Positions 11,681 through 23,797 of a DNA stretch of 64,000 bases are shown here, in pieces. Source of the stretch: Proteles cristata cristata (taxonomy: Eukaryota > Chordata > Mammalia > Carnivora > Hyaenidae); contig JAESUZ010003495.1 in the NCBI GenBank assembly GCA_017311185.1, forward strand, positions 372,001-436,000. Direction: 5' to 3'. The number at the start of each line of letters is the position of its first letter. The stretch's first letter is position 1. A program made the position numbers and the translations under genes. The notes beneath the pieces were generated by a model that did no database searches, had not been told where the DNA came from, and was given only the letters and a program-made list of their open reading frames with translations.

Positions 11681-13744
11681 GTAGGTGGGAGCGGAAACTG
11701 GGCCCAGGACAAGTTGCTCTTCCTGCGCTTGCATTGTGTGCGCCTCTGCTTGCCTCTCGGTTGGCTAGGAGGGTGCGTATCTCAGCCACGTGTCTGTCTG
11801 TGCAGTGTGCCTGGCTCCCACACTAGGTGTTGCAGAGATTCCTGGGTAGGAGCCAAACGCTGGACCCCACCAGCACCAGCCACACCCCTCGGGGAGATGG
11901 ACTCGGCCACACAGGGAGTGGGGGGGTGGGGACTGAGCATCCAAAAGCATTTACTGCCACCTGACCATGGGATGTGACATATCCTGAAAGCAGATGTTAT
12001 AAGAAGAGCTTGTTTGATTCAGAATATGCTGGGAGTCCTGGTGGGGTAGGGGGAAGGATAAAGACTGGTTTGGTCTGAGTTCTGTAATTTGCTCTCTTGG
12101 AGGAAAGTTGTAGCAGCTTAATGTGACAGTGTTTGAAAATGCCCAGAAAGTCTCGAGCCTTCCTGGACCAAGGCTGTCAGAAGAGAAGGAATGGTGCTTA
12201 CGAGCTGACGGGCCGTGTGGGGTGTGTGTCCTAGTGTGTGAATCAGGCCCTGTGTGGACGTGTTAGTTCAAGCGCAGCCCTGTGAGACCTGCCGTGCCAC
12301 ACTGCTCTGTGTAATGCTTCTGCTTCTGAGAGGATGGCGTCTGTGCCCTGTGCTTGATGTACACACACACTTGTGCACCATCTGTGTGTTTACTGTGGCT
12401 TGTCCAGGGGAGCTAGCAGTACTGTGCTGGAAGGCAAACTGTTGGGCTGCTAACCGGTTGTGAATCTGTACTTCTTACATAGGTATGCAATTCCCAAGTT
12501 CTAGGGAGAATTTCAGCTTTAAAAAAAAATCATCATTTGCTCAGCAAATTGTAAATCTAGGGAGGGCATTTGATTAATACCTTTTCCCCCAAATATATAT
12601 TTACCCTTTTAACATTGTAAGAACTCTCTGATGACAGTATTTTCTCCCATGCAAATAACCAGCATCATGTATCTTTGCAAACAATTCAAGTAAACAGAGC
12701 ATCATTATTTAATCAAATATTTGTATTTTTCCCATGCCTCCTTAATTTTTAAAAATTTGTTTCTGATCCAAGCAGAGTGCCTCCTTTCCCTCTCAGATGA
12801 AGGAATTAATTGTGCTGGATGTGATAAAAGACCTGACAACATTGTTCTTGTTGAAGTAAATGTTCACTTTAAAACAGTTTGAAAAGCAAAAATTTCTACA
12901 GGATATTCAAATTTATCCAAAGTACTTATTGAAAGTACTCTTTTATTTTTCTTGCATGGCAGTTGCCCTCCTTTGTGATGTATGGTGGTGGATATTTTAA
13001 GATGATTTTTTTTATGCTGTACCAAGCATACTAGGGCGAAAAGCCTTTAGCATCTGTAGTTTCTACCTGGTGCAGAACTGTATCCTTACCCTTAATTTTA
13101 TTGTCAGTTTTCCACAAGGCTAGATCTCTCAAACATTACTTTCTTTCTGTGTAAAAGATTATTTTGGATGATGTCGATGGTAACTTTATTAAATTGGGGG
13201 CTAAAATAAAAAACCCCTCCCTGTCCCTTACTTTCTCATTGTTCTCTCCTAATATCAATAAAGAAGCCAATAATATGAGAAGACTTAATTAATGTGGCAG
13301 TTTGCTTAGGAATGTAGGCAGAAATACTTTAATGTGGTATCTTTAGCTATCATTTAAAAATCATTTAAAAAGCCAGATCCTAATACAGTGTTATGTTTCC
13401 AGCAATTACACTAAACTGAATTTCTTCTTTAAAAACTGCTTTGCAAGAAAAGTCCCCCCCCCTTTTTTTTTTTAATTCTGTGACCTAGACCCCTCCCAGG
13501 AAAAATGTCTGATTCTTTTAGTTTGGGAAAAAAATCTGTTATACAAGGAATACGTATAAATATGTTCCACCTGAATACAGAAAGCAATTAATTATTGGCC
13601 CACTCTAATTTGTAGTTAATACTCATGTATAAAGAGATGTTTTCACTCTCAGTCAACAGCAGTTAGTGGATTGTTTCGGGGTTCTGCCTCCTTTTGCTAC
13701 AGCAGCCACTAGTGCATCTGTTTTCTTTCTTTTCCTTCTTTTAG
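11681..13744 (+). other. LEF1: LEF1 intron 6
   Basis: The first 600 bp are GC-richer with several UGU and UGUG runs. From about 12480 to 13740 it is AT-rich, has no interspersed repeat that I can recognise, and runs up to exon 7. This may be conserved non-coding DNA. Confidence 0.55.
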
Positions 13745-13867
13745 GTTTTCCCATCATATGATTCCTGGTCCTCCTGGTCCCCACACAACTGGCATCCCTC
13801 ATCCAGCTATTGTAACGCCTCAGGTCAAACAGGAGCATCCCCACACTGACAGCGACCTAATGCACGT
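13745..13867 (+). CDS. LEF1: LEF1 exon 7: regulatory region with SUMO consensus
   Basis: This 123-bp exon encodes (R)[19 protein letters not shown] then [21 protein letters not shown] and the first two bases of a Val codon, human residues 241-282. It contains the VKQE motif, which fits the SUMO consensus (hydrophobic-Lys-x-Glu) and corresponds to human Lys269, a reported PIASy-dependent sumoylation site. The acceptor is tccttcttttag and the donor is gtgagtat, read as cacgt|gtgagt so that the Val codon is completed by the first base of exon 8. The segment is low in predicted structure and rich in Pro, His and Gly. Confidence 0.97.
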
Positions 13868-14868
13868 GTGAGTATGCGTCTGGTTTCACCTGTGATTGCC
13901 TGTAAGCTACTGTGAGGATTTAAACAGTTTCTTCCTGCAACTGTTGAATATTTCCCCCCTCTTTTATTATGAAAAGTTCTGCCCCTGAGGACTTTAGGCA
14001 GCTGAATTTAAGGTTGGAAAGGACAGAGACCTCAAAAGATCAAGGGAACCTCACCCAAACGGAGTACTCTTCAGAGTGTGGGCATTGAATAATCTGGAGC
14101 TGCTTTAGCCACTGACTACCAGGTTTTAACTGGGTTAATTGTTGGGGAGTACCTGATGGTACCTGAGGGAAGTAAACGGGAAGGTTCCTTACATTTCCTC
14201 CTGGCCATGCACTTCACCCTGCTTGAGGCTTCGAAAGCACAGAATTCAATGGAAAGGGACAACCACACCCAAGGTCCCCCGTCAGGCCAGGTTTTGTCCC
14301 AGGCTGTTACTGCAGGCCTCAGTTCCCTGGCGGGATTAGTGACTGAGTTTCTTAATCTAGGATCTGTAGACTAGGACGGGAGGTTGGAGCGGCAGGCTGC
14401 ATATGGCAGTCCATAAAACCCCTGCACATGCAGGCAAAGCCAACATGCATTTGCTTGGGGGAGGGAGTCTAGAGTTTCATTAGCTCCTCAAAGGGGCCCT
14501 TGACCCAAAAAAGTTAAGAACCTCAGTTCTGAAAGAGGAATAACTCCCCATACTGTGTATTTACCTTTTCCTGAGATAGCCGAGGAGCTGAGCCTCAGGG
14601 TCCTCGATGGAGCATCTTCCTAAACCCATTTACATTTTGTGTCAAACACTTCTGTGGCTATAGATAAACCTTCTCAATCCAAAGGATCCTTACTCCCAAT
14701 GAGTTGTTCTTCTAAGTGGATGCAGTTCTGATCGCCCTCCTAGAGGGATGTCCCCAGCCTGAGTTTGACTGGTGACATGAACAGATGCTCTGCTTCTCTC
14801 CTCCCATCTCTTCCTTCCCCTGTCCCTCCCTGCACTCCCCACCCCATACCATCCCAACCACCTTTTAG
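13868..14868 (+). other. LEF1: LEF1 intron 7
   Basis: A short intron. It holds a probable old DNA-transposon fragment (about 14355-14529) and a strong pyrimidine tract of about 80 bp before exon 8. Confidence 0.6.
14355..14529. repeat. Probable old DNA-transposon (hAT-like) fragment
   Basis: The text ggatctgtagactagg, the block cctcaaaggggcccttgacc and the end aaaaagttaagaacctcag resemble a widespread non-autonomous mammalian DNA transposon. I cannot name the subfamily with certainty. Confidence 0.45.
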
Positions 14869-15031
14869 GAAGCCTCAGCATGAACAGAGAAAGGAACAGG
14901 AGCCAAAAAGACCTCACATTAAGAAGCCTCTGAACGCTTTTATGTTATACATGAAAGAAATGAGAGCGAATGTTGTAGCTGAGTGTACTCTAAAAGAAAG
15001 TGCAGCTATCAACCAGATTCTGGGCAGAAGG
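14869..15031 (+). CDS. LEF1: LEF1 exon 8: first half of the HMG box
   Basis: This 163-bp exon encodes (V)[20 protein letters not shown] and then the N-terminal half of the HMG DNA-binding domain, from [19 protein letters not shown] to INQILGRR, human residues 282-336. The signature [13 protein letters not shown] covers helix 1, whose Met side chain intercalates in the minor groove, and helix 2 follows. The acceptor lies after a long pyrimidine tract (accaccttttag) and the donor is gtaagtag after a complete Arg codon. The protein sequence is identical to human as I recall it, as expected for a domain under very strong constraint. The basic run before the box contributes to DNA bending and nuclear import. 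Confidence 0.98.
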
Positions 15032-15164
15032 GTAAGTAGCCGGGAGAGGGTGTGTGTGTGTAAATGTTTATGGTGACCTTGAAACTATTTCCTTAAAGGT
15101 AGTCATAGAATGTATTTATATAATCCCCAGCCACTTTGGGGAGTAACAAAGAGAACAAGATAGG

Positions 15165-15255
15165 TTAATACTCTTTAGGAGGATTAAATGATAGAATGCA
15201 TTGTACACAACCTTGTACCTAGCACATAGAAAACCTCCTATAAATGTTAACTGTT
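15165..15255 (+). repeat. MIR 3' fragment
   Basis: Typical MIR 3' end order: aggattaaatgatagaatgc, then tacctagcacatag, then aaatgttaactg. Confidence 0.6.
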
Positions 15256-15257
15256 TG

Positions 15258-15680
15258 CCCTGCTATCATTTATTGGGTGTCTTTCATGTGCCAGGTACTC
15301 TAGTAGGCATTAGATAATAATTGCTAGAAAAATAGATATGGTCTCTGTCTTCAGGGAGCTTAAAGTTTTGTGACAGGATGCAGATGTTAGATTATTACCC
15401 AGTGCTTAATTGAAATTGTGGTAAATACTATAAATGGAAAGAGTAAGATTATGAGAAAGAATAACAGGGGGCTAGGGAAGGGCCCTTGTAAGAAAATAAT
15501 GTTTAAGCTGAGACCTGAGTGAGGAGTAGAAGTTTACCAAGTGGTTAGTGGAGAGAGATGGAGCTCCCCCAGGTACAGTGACAGGTGTGTGAACTCCTGT
15601 CTGAAGCAGGAAAGCACTTGGCCCACATAGGGAGCCATAGAAAGGCCATGTAGTATCAGCCAGGCTTCTGGAAAAACCCT
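15258..15680 (-). repeat. L2 LINE fragment
   Basis: Reads ttattgggtgtctttcatgtg ccaggtactc in the style of the reversed L2 end, then tctgtcttcagggagctt and gctgagacctgagtgagg, matching the remembered order of L2. Confidence 0.5.
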
Positions 15681-18600
15681 AGCAAACACAAGTAGCCACT
15701 CCTTCCAAGACAGAAGTAGATCTGTTCTACTCAGAAGCTTTTAACTGGAAGAATTCATATGGGCCGGAGAAATCTTTATTCTAGAAAAATTGCTCTCTGG
15801 TTCTTAAAGTGTATTATGTGCATGATTCCTGGATTGTCCCTTTTCTTTCCATTCCTCCTTTTACCCATGACAAGATATTTTTCTGATCGCCTACTGTATA
15901 CCAGACACTAGGCTACAACTAGGACAGACAATTTACCCACCAGCCCATAGGCTAGGAAATGTTTCCAGGTGCTTTTCTCGGGATCAAAATGGTTTTAAAT
16001 GTTAGGTATCTGAAGAATGGTGGTAAAATGATTATTTTAGAAATGCTTCATTTTAATTTGTTGATGTTCTTCCTGTATATGTGATACCTACTTAAATTAT
16101 GACCTGGTGTGTTTGTTTTTGCAACCTCTCAAGAAATTCATGATTTGTAAATGGACGTTTAGGCGAAGGTCTGACAACCCCTGTGAAACTCAGACGACTG
16201 TGTTTTAGCTTTTGTTGTGGATAATTTTTACCATGTTTGATACAAACCTAATAAGTTTCAACACTTATAACGTAAGACATTCAGGAGGTTTCCAGGCCAT
16301 GTGAACAGATGGAGGGAAGCAGGCTTTCTTGCATTATTGATTCCTGTTGGATAGAATAAAAATGCAGTTATTTCCTATCTGCAGGACACCCAGCTTTCAG
16401 GGGGTAGGTGTGGTGGCAGATTATAGCTTTCTTGGTGCCCTGTGTACAAAACTCTCCCTCCCTGTGGATTCTTAAGCACTTAATAACAATAATTACAATG
16501 ATTTCCCAAGCCAGAGCGTAGCTGATAAATGATTCCCATCATCTTTGAGGAACTTCGCCTTGAAAGCTCAAAGGCTGATGACCATTCCCCCAACCCTTTA
16601 AAAGAAGAAACCAGAGGGAAAGAAGGGTTGATGTGCTTCCTTCAGTTTGAATAACACTTTCAGCTTATTTTCTTTTTTGAGTCAAAGGTCCCCTGGCCCC
16701 ACCAGTGGGAATTATTTTCCTGCTCAAGAGAGTAAGTAAGGATGTTACACGGAGGTTTGCTTCCTATTTTTAATGCACGTTTCCAACAATTGCTACTTTC
16801 TCAGCTCCCTTAACGATCCCCAGATCAGAGCATGTGTCCTAAAGGATGGTTCTCATTTGGGGTCTCGTTCTGTCTTTGATTTGGACACCTGTTTCTATTT
16901 ATAGGTCTCCGAGCTCGCTGATTAAGATCAGGTGTTCTGTCCTCTCATCGCTCCCCTCTGGCAGGCCAGTCCCTGCTGGTTCTTTAAAGTTCCTGGCTTT
17001 AAAATCATGAGTTTTACACTGAGATAATTAGAGCTCTTAAAAGTGGAGCTTAAATCCACCCTGGAACATTTTATCTTTTGATTTTTACTCATCACCAGCA
17101 TATCTCTAAAAAGAAATGTTCAGACATTTGAATTAAAGTTTTCTTTTTCATGGTATAAATAATAATAGTACAAATCTTCCTTTAAAGTAAGCCTTTTCAG
17201 ACCTTCCAGGCTGTTAAAGGAGGTCCATTTACTGCAAATTTACTGTCAGAATTTTTTTATCTTGGAACTGTAAACACTCTTTTCAAGTTAAATATTTTCC
17301 CAACAACTTGTAACATCTTGACCATGACATTTGATTTTTTAAAAAACTAACTCAATTTTTCAGTAAGCAAGAAATAGAAAAGTGTTTTTAGCCTATTGTG
17401 TTGCAGATAATCCTATAAAGAAAGACCGTCTTTCTAGTTTGTACTGGGTTTTTTGTTTTCATTTATAATAAGGCTTTAATACCATTGTTTTACTCTGCTA
17501 AGTGATCTTTTATCTGTGGGTAGATTTTGTGCATTAGGAATATCAAGGAACTAAAAGCAATTGGAAATTCACGTAAATAGTTTGTGGCCCGGTTTTTCTC
17601 CTTGCATTTTGCTCAGTTTTGTCAACCTGTGTCCTGTCTTAGGGGGAAAATAACTGGTTGCTTTGGTAGAAGACCCAACCTCCATACATACTTTGAGAGA
17701 GAGGTTTTGTAAAATCTTATTCCAGGTTTTCGTAGCAAGTTATAAAGCTGTCATAAACTATATAAAATTATACTGATAAATATTGCTCTTATTGGTATAA
17801 GAGCACTCTGACTTGTCACATGAATAAACAAATTTACGGAAAGCATATGTCTACTTTTTTTTCCTTTTTGTCTCCCTCTTCCTTTTTGGTAACATTTTGC
17901 CTCTTGCCAATCATAGCACCAGCGCTGTGTAAATATTGGTGATTAGTAGTTTCTCAAAAACAAACAAACAAACAAACAGATAATCAAGGCTGATCTTTTC
18001 CGCTGTGCCCAGTTTGGTTTCCCTCCCTGTGTAGGTCTCTGGCATTGGGTCCGTGTTCCAGACTTAGGAAAGCCAGCTGTTGGTAGAAGCCTGGCTTAAC
18101 CTCACACTGTTGTCCCAGACGTGCCTCCTCTTCAGGCTTGATTTCGCTAACTGTGCTTACTCTGCTAGTACAAAGAACTGTGTCTCACGTAACTTTTTCA
18201 GGGTTTTTTTTCTTCCTTGCCACCTCTCCAGTGCCCATCCTGCCACCCCCCCATCATTTTTTAAAAGGAAAGCACACTAGCTGATTTGCCTTCAAGTTCG
18301 GACCGAGTCCTGCTGTGCGTCCTGCTTCTTAGCTACTTGATACTTGGCACTTCTAAAACAATTCAAAAATAAGCCATCTGTCCTATCTAATGCAGAGGCC
18401 CGGGCACTGAGGGACTCCAGAGGAATGAGAAGCCGCTGCCCTGCCCCTGGGCACTGCGTGCACCGGAGGCTGGAGTGGGGAGGGTAAGATGCGGCAGGTT
18501 ACTGGTGTTCTTGAGATAAGGTTACTGGTCTTTTAAGAAATAGGAGCAGCAGGTGTTAGCTTCCTTGAGGAACACTGCGCAGCCATATCTCAGGAGCCAG

Positions 18601-19913
18601 GTCCAAACTGATGAGGACTTAGTCTCTTCCAGGAGAACTCTTTCTCTCTCGTCACCTCTCTCCCTCAGTCTTCCATCCTTTCCCCAGTTTAGCCACACCT
18701 TTCTTTTCTCTTCCTCATTTTTTTTAAAACTTGACAGGGAAATTAAAGTCAATAGCCAGGGCAGCCATGAATGAGAAAGAAAATTCTAGCACCCTGGAGC
18801 TGAGAGTGAGCAGGAGTGGGGAGCCAGGAGCTAACCCAGATCTGGGTGTGTGTGGCGTGAGTCAGGTCTGCTGTCCCCGCTGCCGTGCCTCCGTGCCATC
18901 CCCTCTGGCCAGTTGGTCCCTCAAAGCCCAGCTGTTTCTCCCAGAAGGTTCTCTGATCGATCCTGGCATTGAATAAGTGGGGAGAATACTTGAAAACGGC
19001 CTGCTGGGGGACCTGGAGCAAGTTGTGTGCAAACATATGCAAAACAGTGTGCAAAATAAGCACACTGTTAAATTCCCAAACAAATGCCTTTCCTACGTAA
19101 GCTATCTCGCTGTATGGGATACATAATTATGGCCATTATTAAAAGGGAATGGAAAGTGTGCGGGTATCAGCCCTTACATTCTCCAACTTAGATACTACAG
19201 GCTCAGATTCTAGATGGCAGAATAAACCTAGACAATGTCCCTTGTTTTCCACCAGAAGGAACCTGAAACCATAGCCATAAGGACTGCATGTGCAGTTGAC
19301 AGTGTTGTCCATGCGCTCCCTCTAGACAGTGACGTTTCTACAAGTGTGAGGAAAAGGTGCGGGGAATCAGACAGACTGACTTGAGGTCTTGCTTTATAGA
19401 CTGCATCATAGGATGAAGGTTTCAGGCTCTTCACATGACAGAGTGGGAGAGAGTCTGTGTGAGGTGAGGTTGTGTCTGGGTGGAAAAGACATCTGGAACT
19501 TATCACGTTTTGTATAAATACATGGTGCTCAGTCTCAAATATCAGAATATGGTACAAACTATGAAAAAGGGCTGAGTTGGGTGTTGAGGTCACCAGTGAA
19601 AGTTCTCTCCAATTTATATTGGAAGACAGAAAGGGTGAGTGACAGATCATTTTACTTTGGATTCTTTAATTGCCTTTGATGTGTTTCATGTGATATCGGA
19701 GAACAGGGTAGAGAGAGCAAAGTTTGAGTTTCGCTCTCGCCACCAGATTCCTGATGAGTGGATTTCCGCCGCTCTTGCTCTTCTGTCATTTAAAAATAAA
19801 TCAGAGCCTAAGTGCTTATTATCTTCATTCTTTAACGTTTGAAACATGAAATATATATTGTTGGTACTTGACTTTCATTTGATTTTTGTTTTCCCTTCCT
19901 CTTTTTGTTTTAG

Positions 19914-20021
19914 TGGCATGCCCTCTCCCGTGAAGAGCAGGCTAAATATTATGAATTAGCACGGAAGGAAAGACAGCTACATATGCAGCTCTATCCAGGC
20001 TGGTCTGCAAGAGACAATTAT
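19914..20021 (+). CDS. LEF1: LEF1 exon 9: second half of the HMG box
   Basis: This exon of exactly 36 codons encodes [20 protein letters not shown] then [16 protein letters not shown], human residues 337-372. It holds the end of helix 2 and helix 3 of the HMG box, including the core Trp that packs the L-shaped fold. It starts and ends at codon boundaries (phase 0). The acceptor follows a strong pyrimidine tract (cctctttttgttttag) and the donor is gtaagctc. A 63-bp sequence starting 11 bases into the following intron is nearly repeated about 1.2 kb upstream, in intron 8. No amino-acid difference from the human protein is apparent. Confidence 0.98.
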
Positions 20022-20167
20022 GTAAGCTCCTCCTGGGTGTGTGTGGTGTGGGTCAGGTCTGCTCTCCCCGCTGCTGCCATGCCTCCCTGCCATCCCTGTA
20101 AACAGCTCTCTGCTTTCACTCATTTGTTCTTCCGGTTATCTCTGTGATGGAAATGTGTTTCAGAGTA

Positions 20168-20628
20168 CAGTGGCTCCCCCATTCCCCCTCACCCACAGGG
20201 AGAGGGTTCAAGACTCCCAGTGGGTGCCCGAAACCACAGATAGCAGATAGTACTGACTCCTGTAGAAACTATGTTTTTTCTTGTGCATACACATCTATGA
20301 TAAAATTTATAAGCTAGGCACAGTGAGTGATTGGCAATAAAATAGAAGAAGTATCACAATTTCTTGTACTCAAAGTTATGTAAATGTGGTCTCTCCCTCT
20401 TCAAAATATCTTCTTATACTGTCCTCAGCCTTCTTGTGATGCTGTGAGATGACAAAACGCCTGCGTGATGAGATGAAGCGAGGTGACTCACTTAGGCTGT
20501 GATGTTGTGTTGGGCTACTGCTGACCCTCTGACACTATGTCAGGAGGAAAATCGCCTGCTTCCAGACCCTGGATGACTGGCGCCCCGAAACCGTGGAAAG
20601 CAAAATTACAGACAGGCAGGGACTACTG
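20168..20628. mobile_element. Tigger/pogo-type non-autonomous DNA transposon
   Basis: A 461-bp element with imperfect inverted ends (cagtggctcccccattcccc at the left, aggcagggactactg at the right) flanked by TA dinucleotides at 20166-20167 and 20629-20630, the target of TcMar transposons. Internal text such as gtgggtgcccgaaaccacag and gtgatgagatgaagcgaggt resembles the MER44-like Tigger MITEs. It has no transposase ORF. Confidence 0.75.
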
Positions 20629-20884
20629 TATATGTAATGCTCGTACTATTTCCTACTCTTGGAAGTTAATGAACTTTATAATCAAGATTTCTTGGATATA
20701 TTGCATTTTGCAAGCTTTGAGCGACCATAATTTTTTCCTTTGGTTATATGGCACATTTTCTTAGGTAAAACTTTAATCCAAGAAAACCTTCTCATTAAAA
20801 TGTTGAAAAAGATTTTTTTTTTAAAGCTCATAATCTCCTCATGTAAAGGCAACATTAGTAATGACTAGTTACTTTATCTTCCAG

Positions 20885-21270
20885 GTATTTTTTCTGTGTG
20901 TATGGTTTTTTTTACATGGAAAGAAGTATGTGTGTGTGTGATGTACACTTTTGTGTCATGCTTACTCTTATATATAATAAGCACTTTTCTGTTCTGGCAT
21001 AGTGTTTCTGTATATCCATTTTAATGGCTATGTAGTATTTTGTGTGAATGTCACAAGTTACCATTTTTATTCCTGTTTTTTAGATATTTAGGTTCCTATT
21101 TTTTTGTGATTGGAAATAAGGTATCTGTGCATAACAACTTTTTTTCTGTGCTTAGGGCTGTTATTTCTATAGAATAGGTTCACAGTAGTGGAATTGTTGA
21201 GTTAAAGGATGTAAATATTTTAAAGGCTCTTTGACGCTTATTGTCAAATTTCTTTTCAAAAGGACGTTAT
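20885..21270 (-). mobile_element. Old L1 (L1M-type) ORF2 fragment
   Basis: Reversed ORF2-like text (taatggctatgtagtatttt, agatatttaggttcc, agtggaattgttgagttaaa) in the order seen in ancient L1M copies. Highly diverged and non-coding. Confidence 0.55.
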
Positions 21271-21989
21271 TTTACAATTCTTGAAAAGAATGTACTCAAG
21301 TGACTGTTTTGCCACAAGCTAATCAAAACTGGATTAACACAAATTTTTTTGTTTCACATTAATGTACCTTGATGTCTATTATGTATTTTATTCAGGTGGA
21401 GTAGGTATTATATTTTTTTAAGTTGTACCATTTGGCCAGAAATACTCCATTTATAGAGCCCGTTATCTTCTTTCTTCAGAATTTGAACATTTTACTAACG
21501 TGGTCTTGATACAGCAAAGACTGTTAAGAGAAAGTGTATTATAAATGATAGATTTCAGTTTTATATTTTATGGAAGGGAATGATTTTGATTATTTAAGCT
21601 CCCAATTTAAAATTTCGAAGGTCATATTCGTGCTCCATGAGAGTCTGACCATAGAAAAGCCAGTGAGGACAGTCTTAATATCAGGTCTAGGAATGGTCCC
21701 TTTTGAAAAGCGTGAGGGTGAAGCCATTAATCGATACGTAATTTACTGTGTGACTCTTGGGGTCGATGGTCCTGTTGGCCGCAGGTCTGAGGTCCTATGT
21801 CCCATAAGACACCAAGACTTCTGGAATACATTTGTTTCCTGCAGTGTGCTCCAAAAACAGTCACTGCTGGTGGCCATGTAGAGCTCACTGTGGCTCCAAC
21901 TGTGGCCACAAAGGAAGGAGGAGCCGTGCTCTTTGTTCCTTGGAAGCAGCAGCTCATCGGACTCTCCTGAGCTGCCGGCTGGTTTTTCT

Positions 21990-22180
21990 AGTACCTGCCA
22001 TGTGCCCGTTATCCAGAACCGTCTTACATGTCTTCTGTGATGCTTTCTAATCCTCATAGTAATTCAGGGAGACAAACAGTGTTATCGCAGGTTATAGATG
22101 AGGGGTATCGAGGAGTTGGACAGGTTAAGTCATTGGTCCAGGGCCGGGTAGTGGCTAAGCTGCCGGTTCTGCCTGGCATT
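21990..22180 (-). repeat. MIR
   Basis: Reversed MIR core: tacctgccatgtgcccg, ataattc-like segment, ggttatagatgaggggtatc, ggttaagtcattggtccagg. Confidence 0.6.
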
Positions 22181-22552
22181 CCCAGACATTCAGAATCTGT
22201 GCAGTTGGCCTTCTCTGCAGCGGTAACTAGCGGTAACAGAACACTGCTGTAGAGCAAGAGGTCTCTCCCCTGAACCATGCTTTTGTTTTCTGGGCCGTAA
22301 TTAGCATCTTTCTGGTCAGATGTGGCCCACGGAGGAGCTGTGCCGTGGATTTGTATAGATATAGCACTGCTTGTTGAATGTCTTTGAGTGAAGTGTCTGT
22401 CTCTGATCCTTAGGGAAAGGATAAAGCTTTAAAAATGGATGAACACATATTCTGACCCTCTGGCTCTCTCTCCTCTTCTCCATATGGAGAGATGGGAAGT
22501 AAGTCGTTTTGAAGAAAGCCAGTATAATGTGAATTGACCTTTAAAGATTTTT

Positions 22553-23797
22553 CTTCTGCACAATTTTTTTTATTTGTTTTTAATTTATTTTCAGTCATTT
22601 TATTTTATTTATTTATTTTTACAAATAGTTTATTGTCAAATTAGTTTCCACATAACACTCAGTGCTCATCCCCACAAGTGTCCTCCTCCATGCCCATCCC
22701 CCCTCCCCCCACATCCATCAGTCCTCAGTTTTTGTCAGCAGTCAAGAGTCTCTCATGGTTTGCCTCTCTCCCTTTCCCCCACCATTTCTGCCCTTCTTCT
22801 CCTCCTCCTTGTTCCTCCGTCAAGTTCCTCCTAATCCTCCTATACGTGCACACATATGATATTTGTCCTTCTCTGCCTGACTTATTTCGCTCAGCATAAC
22901 ACCCTCAAGGTCCATCCATGTTGCTACACATGGCCAGATTTCATTGTTTCTTGTTGCCATGTAGTATTCCATGGTATAGATAAACCACATCTTCTTGATC
23001 CATTCATCTGTTGATGGACACTTAGGCTCTTTCCAGGTTTTAGCTATTGTGGAGTGCTGCTATGAACATTGGGGTACATGTGCTCCTATGCATCAACATT
23101 TCTGTATCCCTTGGGTAAATTCCTAGCAGTGCTGTGCTGGGTCATAGGGGAGTTCTATTATTAGTTTCCTTAGGAACCTCCACACTGTTTTCCAGAGGGG
23201 CTGTACCAGTTTACATTCCCACCAACAGTGTAGGAGGGTGCCTGTTTCTCCACATCTTCGCCAGCATCTCGAGTTCTCTGATTGGCTCATTTTAGCCACA
23301 CTGACTGGCGTGAGGTGGTATCTCAGTGTGGTTTTGATTTGTATTTCCCTGATGAGGAGGGGTGCTGAGCATCGTTTCATGTGTCTGTTGGCCATCTGGA
23401 TGTCCTCTTTGGAGAAGTGTCTGTTCATATCTTCTGCCCATTTCTTCACTGGGTTTGTTTTTCAGGTGTGGAGTTTGGTGAATTCCTTATAGATTCTGGA
23501 TATTAACCCTTTATCTGATATGTCATTCGCAACTATCTTTTCCCATTCCGTTGGTTGCCTATTAGTTTGTGGGTTGTTTCCTTTGCCGTGCAGAAGCTTT
23601 TAATCTTGATGAGGTCCCAGTCATTTATTTTTGCTCTTGATTCCCTTGCTTTTGGGGAGGTATCAAGTAAGAAGTTACTGCGGTGGAGGTCCAGGAGGTT
23701 GTTTCCTGCCTTCTCCTCTAGGGTGTTGATAGTTTTCTGTCTCACGTTCAGGTTTTTTATCCATTTTGAGTTTATTTTTGTCTTCTGCACAATTTTT
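22553..23797 (-). mobile_element. 5'-truncated L1 with 17-bp target-site duplication
   Basis: An L1 of about 1.2 kb lies antisense to LEF1. On the minus strand it carries the C-terminal part of ORF2 (for example the ORF at 23123-23449 with [17 protein letters not shown]), then the 3'UTR and an A-rich tail. The ORF2 reading is broken into short frames. The insert (22570-23780) is bounded by the perfect direct repeat tcttctgcacaattttt at 22553-22569 and 23781-23797. It is dead because the 5' end, promoter, ORF1 and most of ORF2 are missing. Confidence 0.93.

Larger units (their letters stand above)
15032..19913 (+). other. LEF1: LEF1 intron 8 (splits the HMG box)
   Basis: After a MIR piece and an L2 piece (15165-15680) there is a 4 kb stretch almost free of recognisable repeats. 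It contains (AAAC)n at about 17958-17979 and one copy of a 63-bp duplicated sequence at 18842-18903. Confidence 0.6.
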
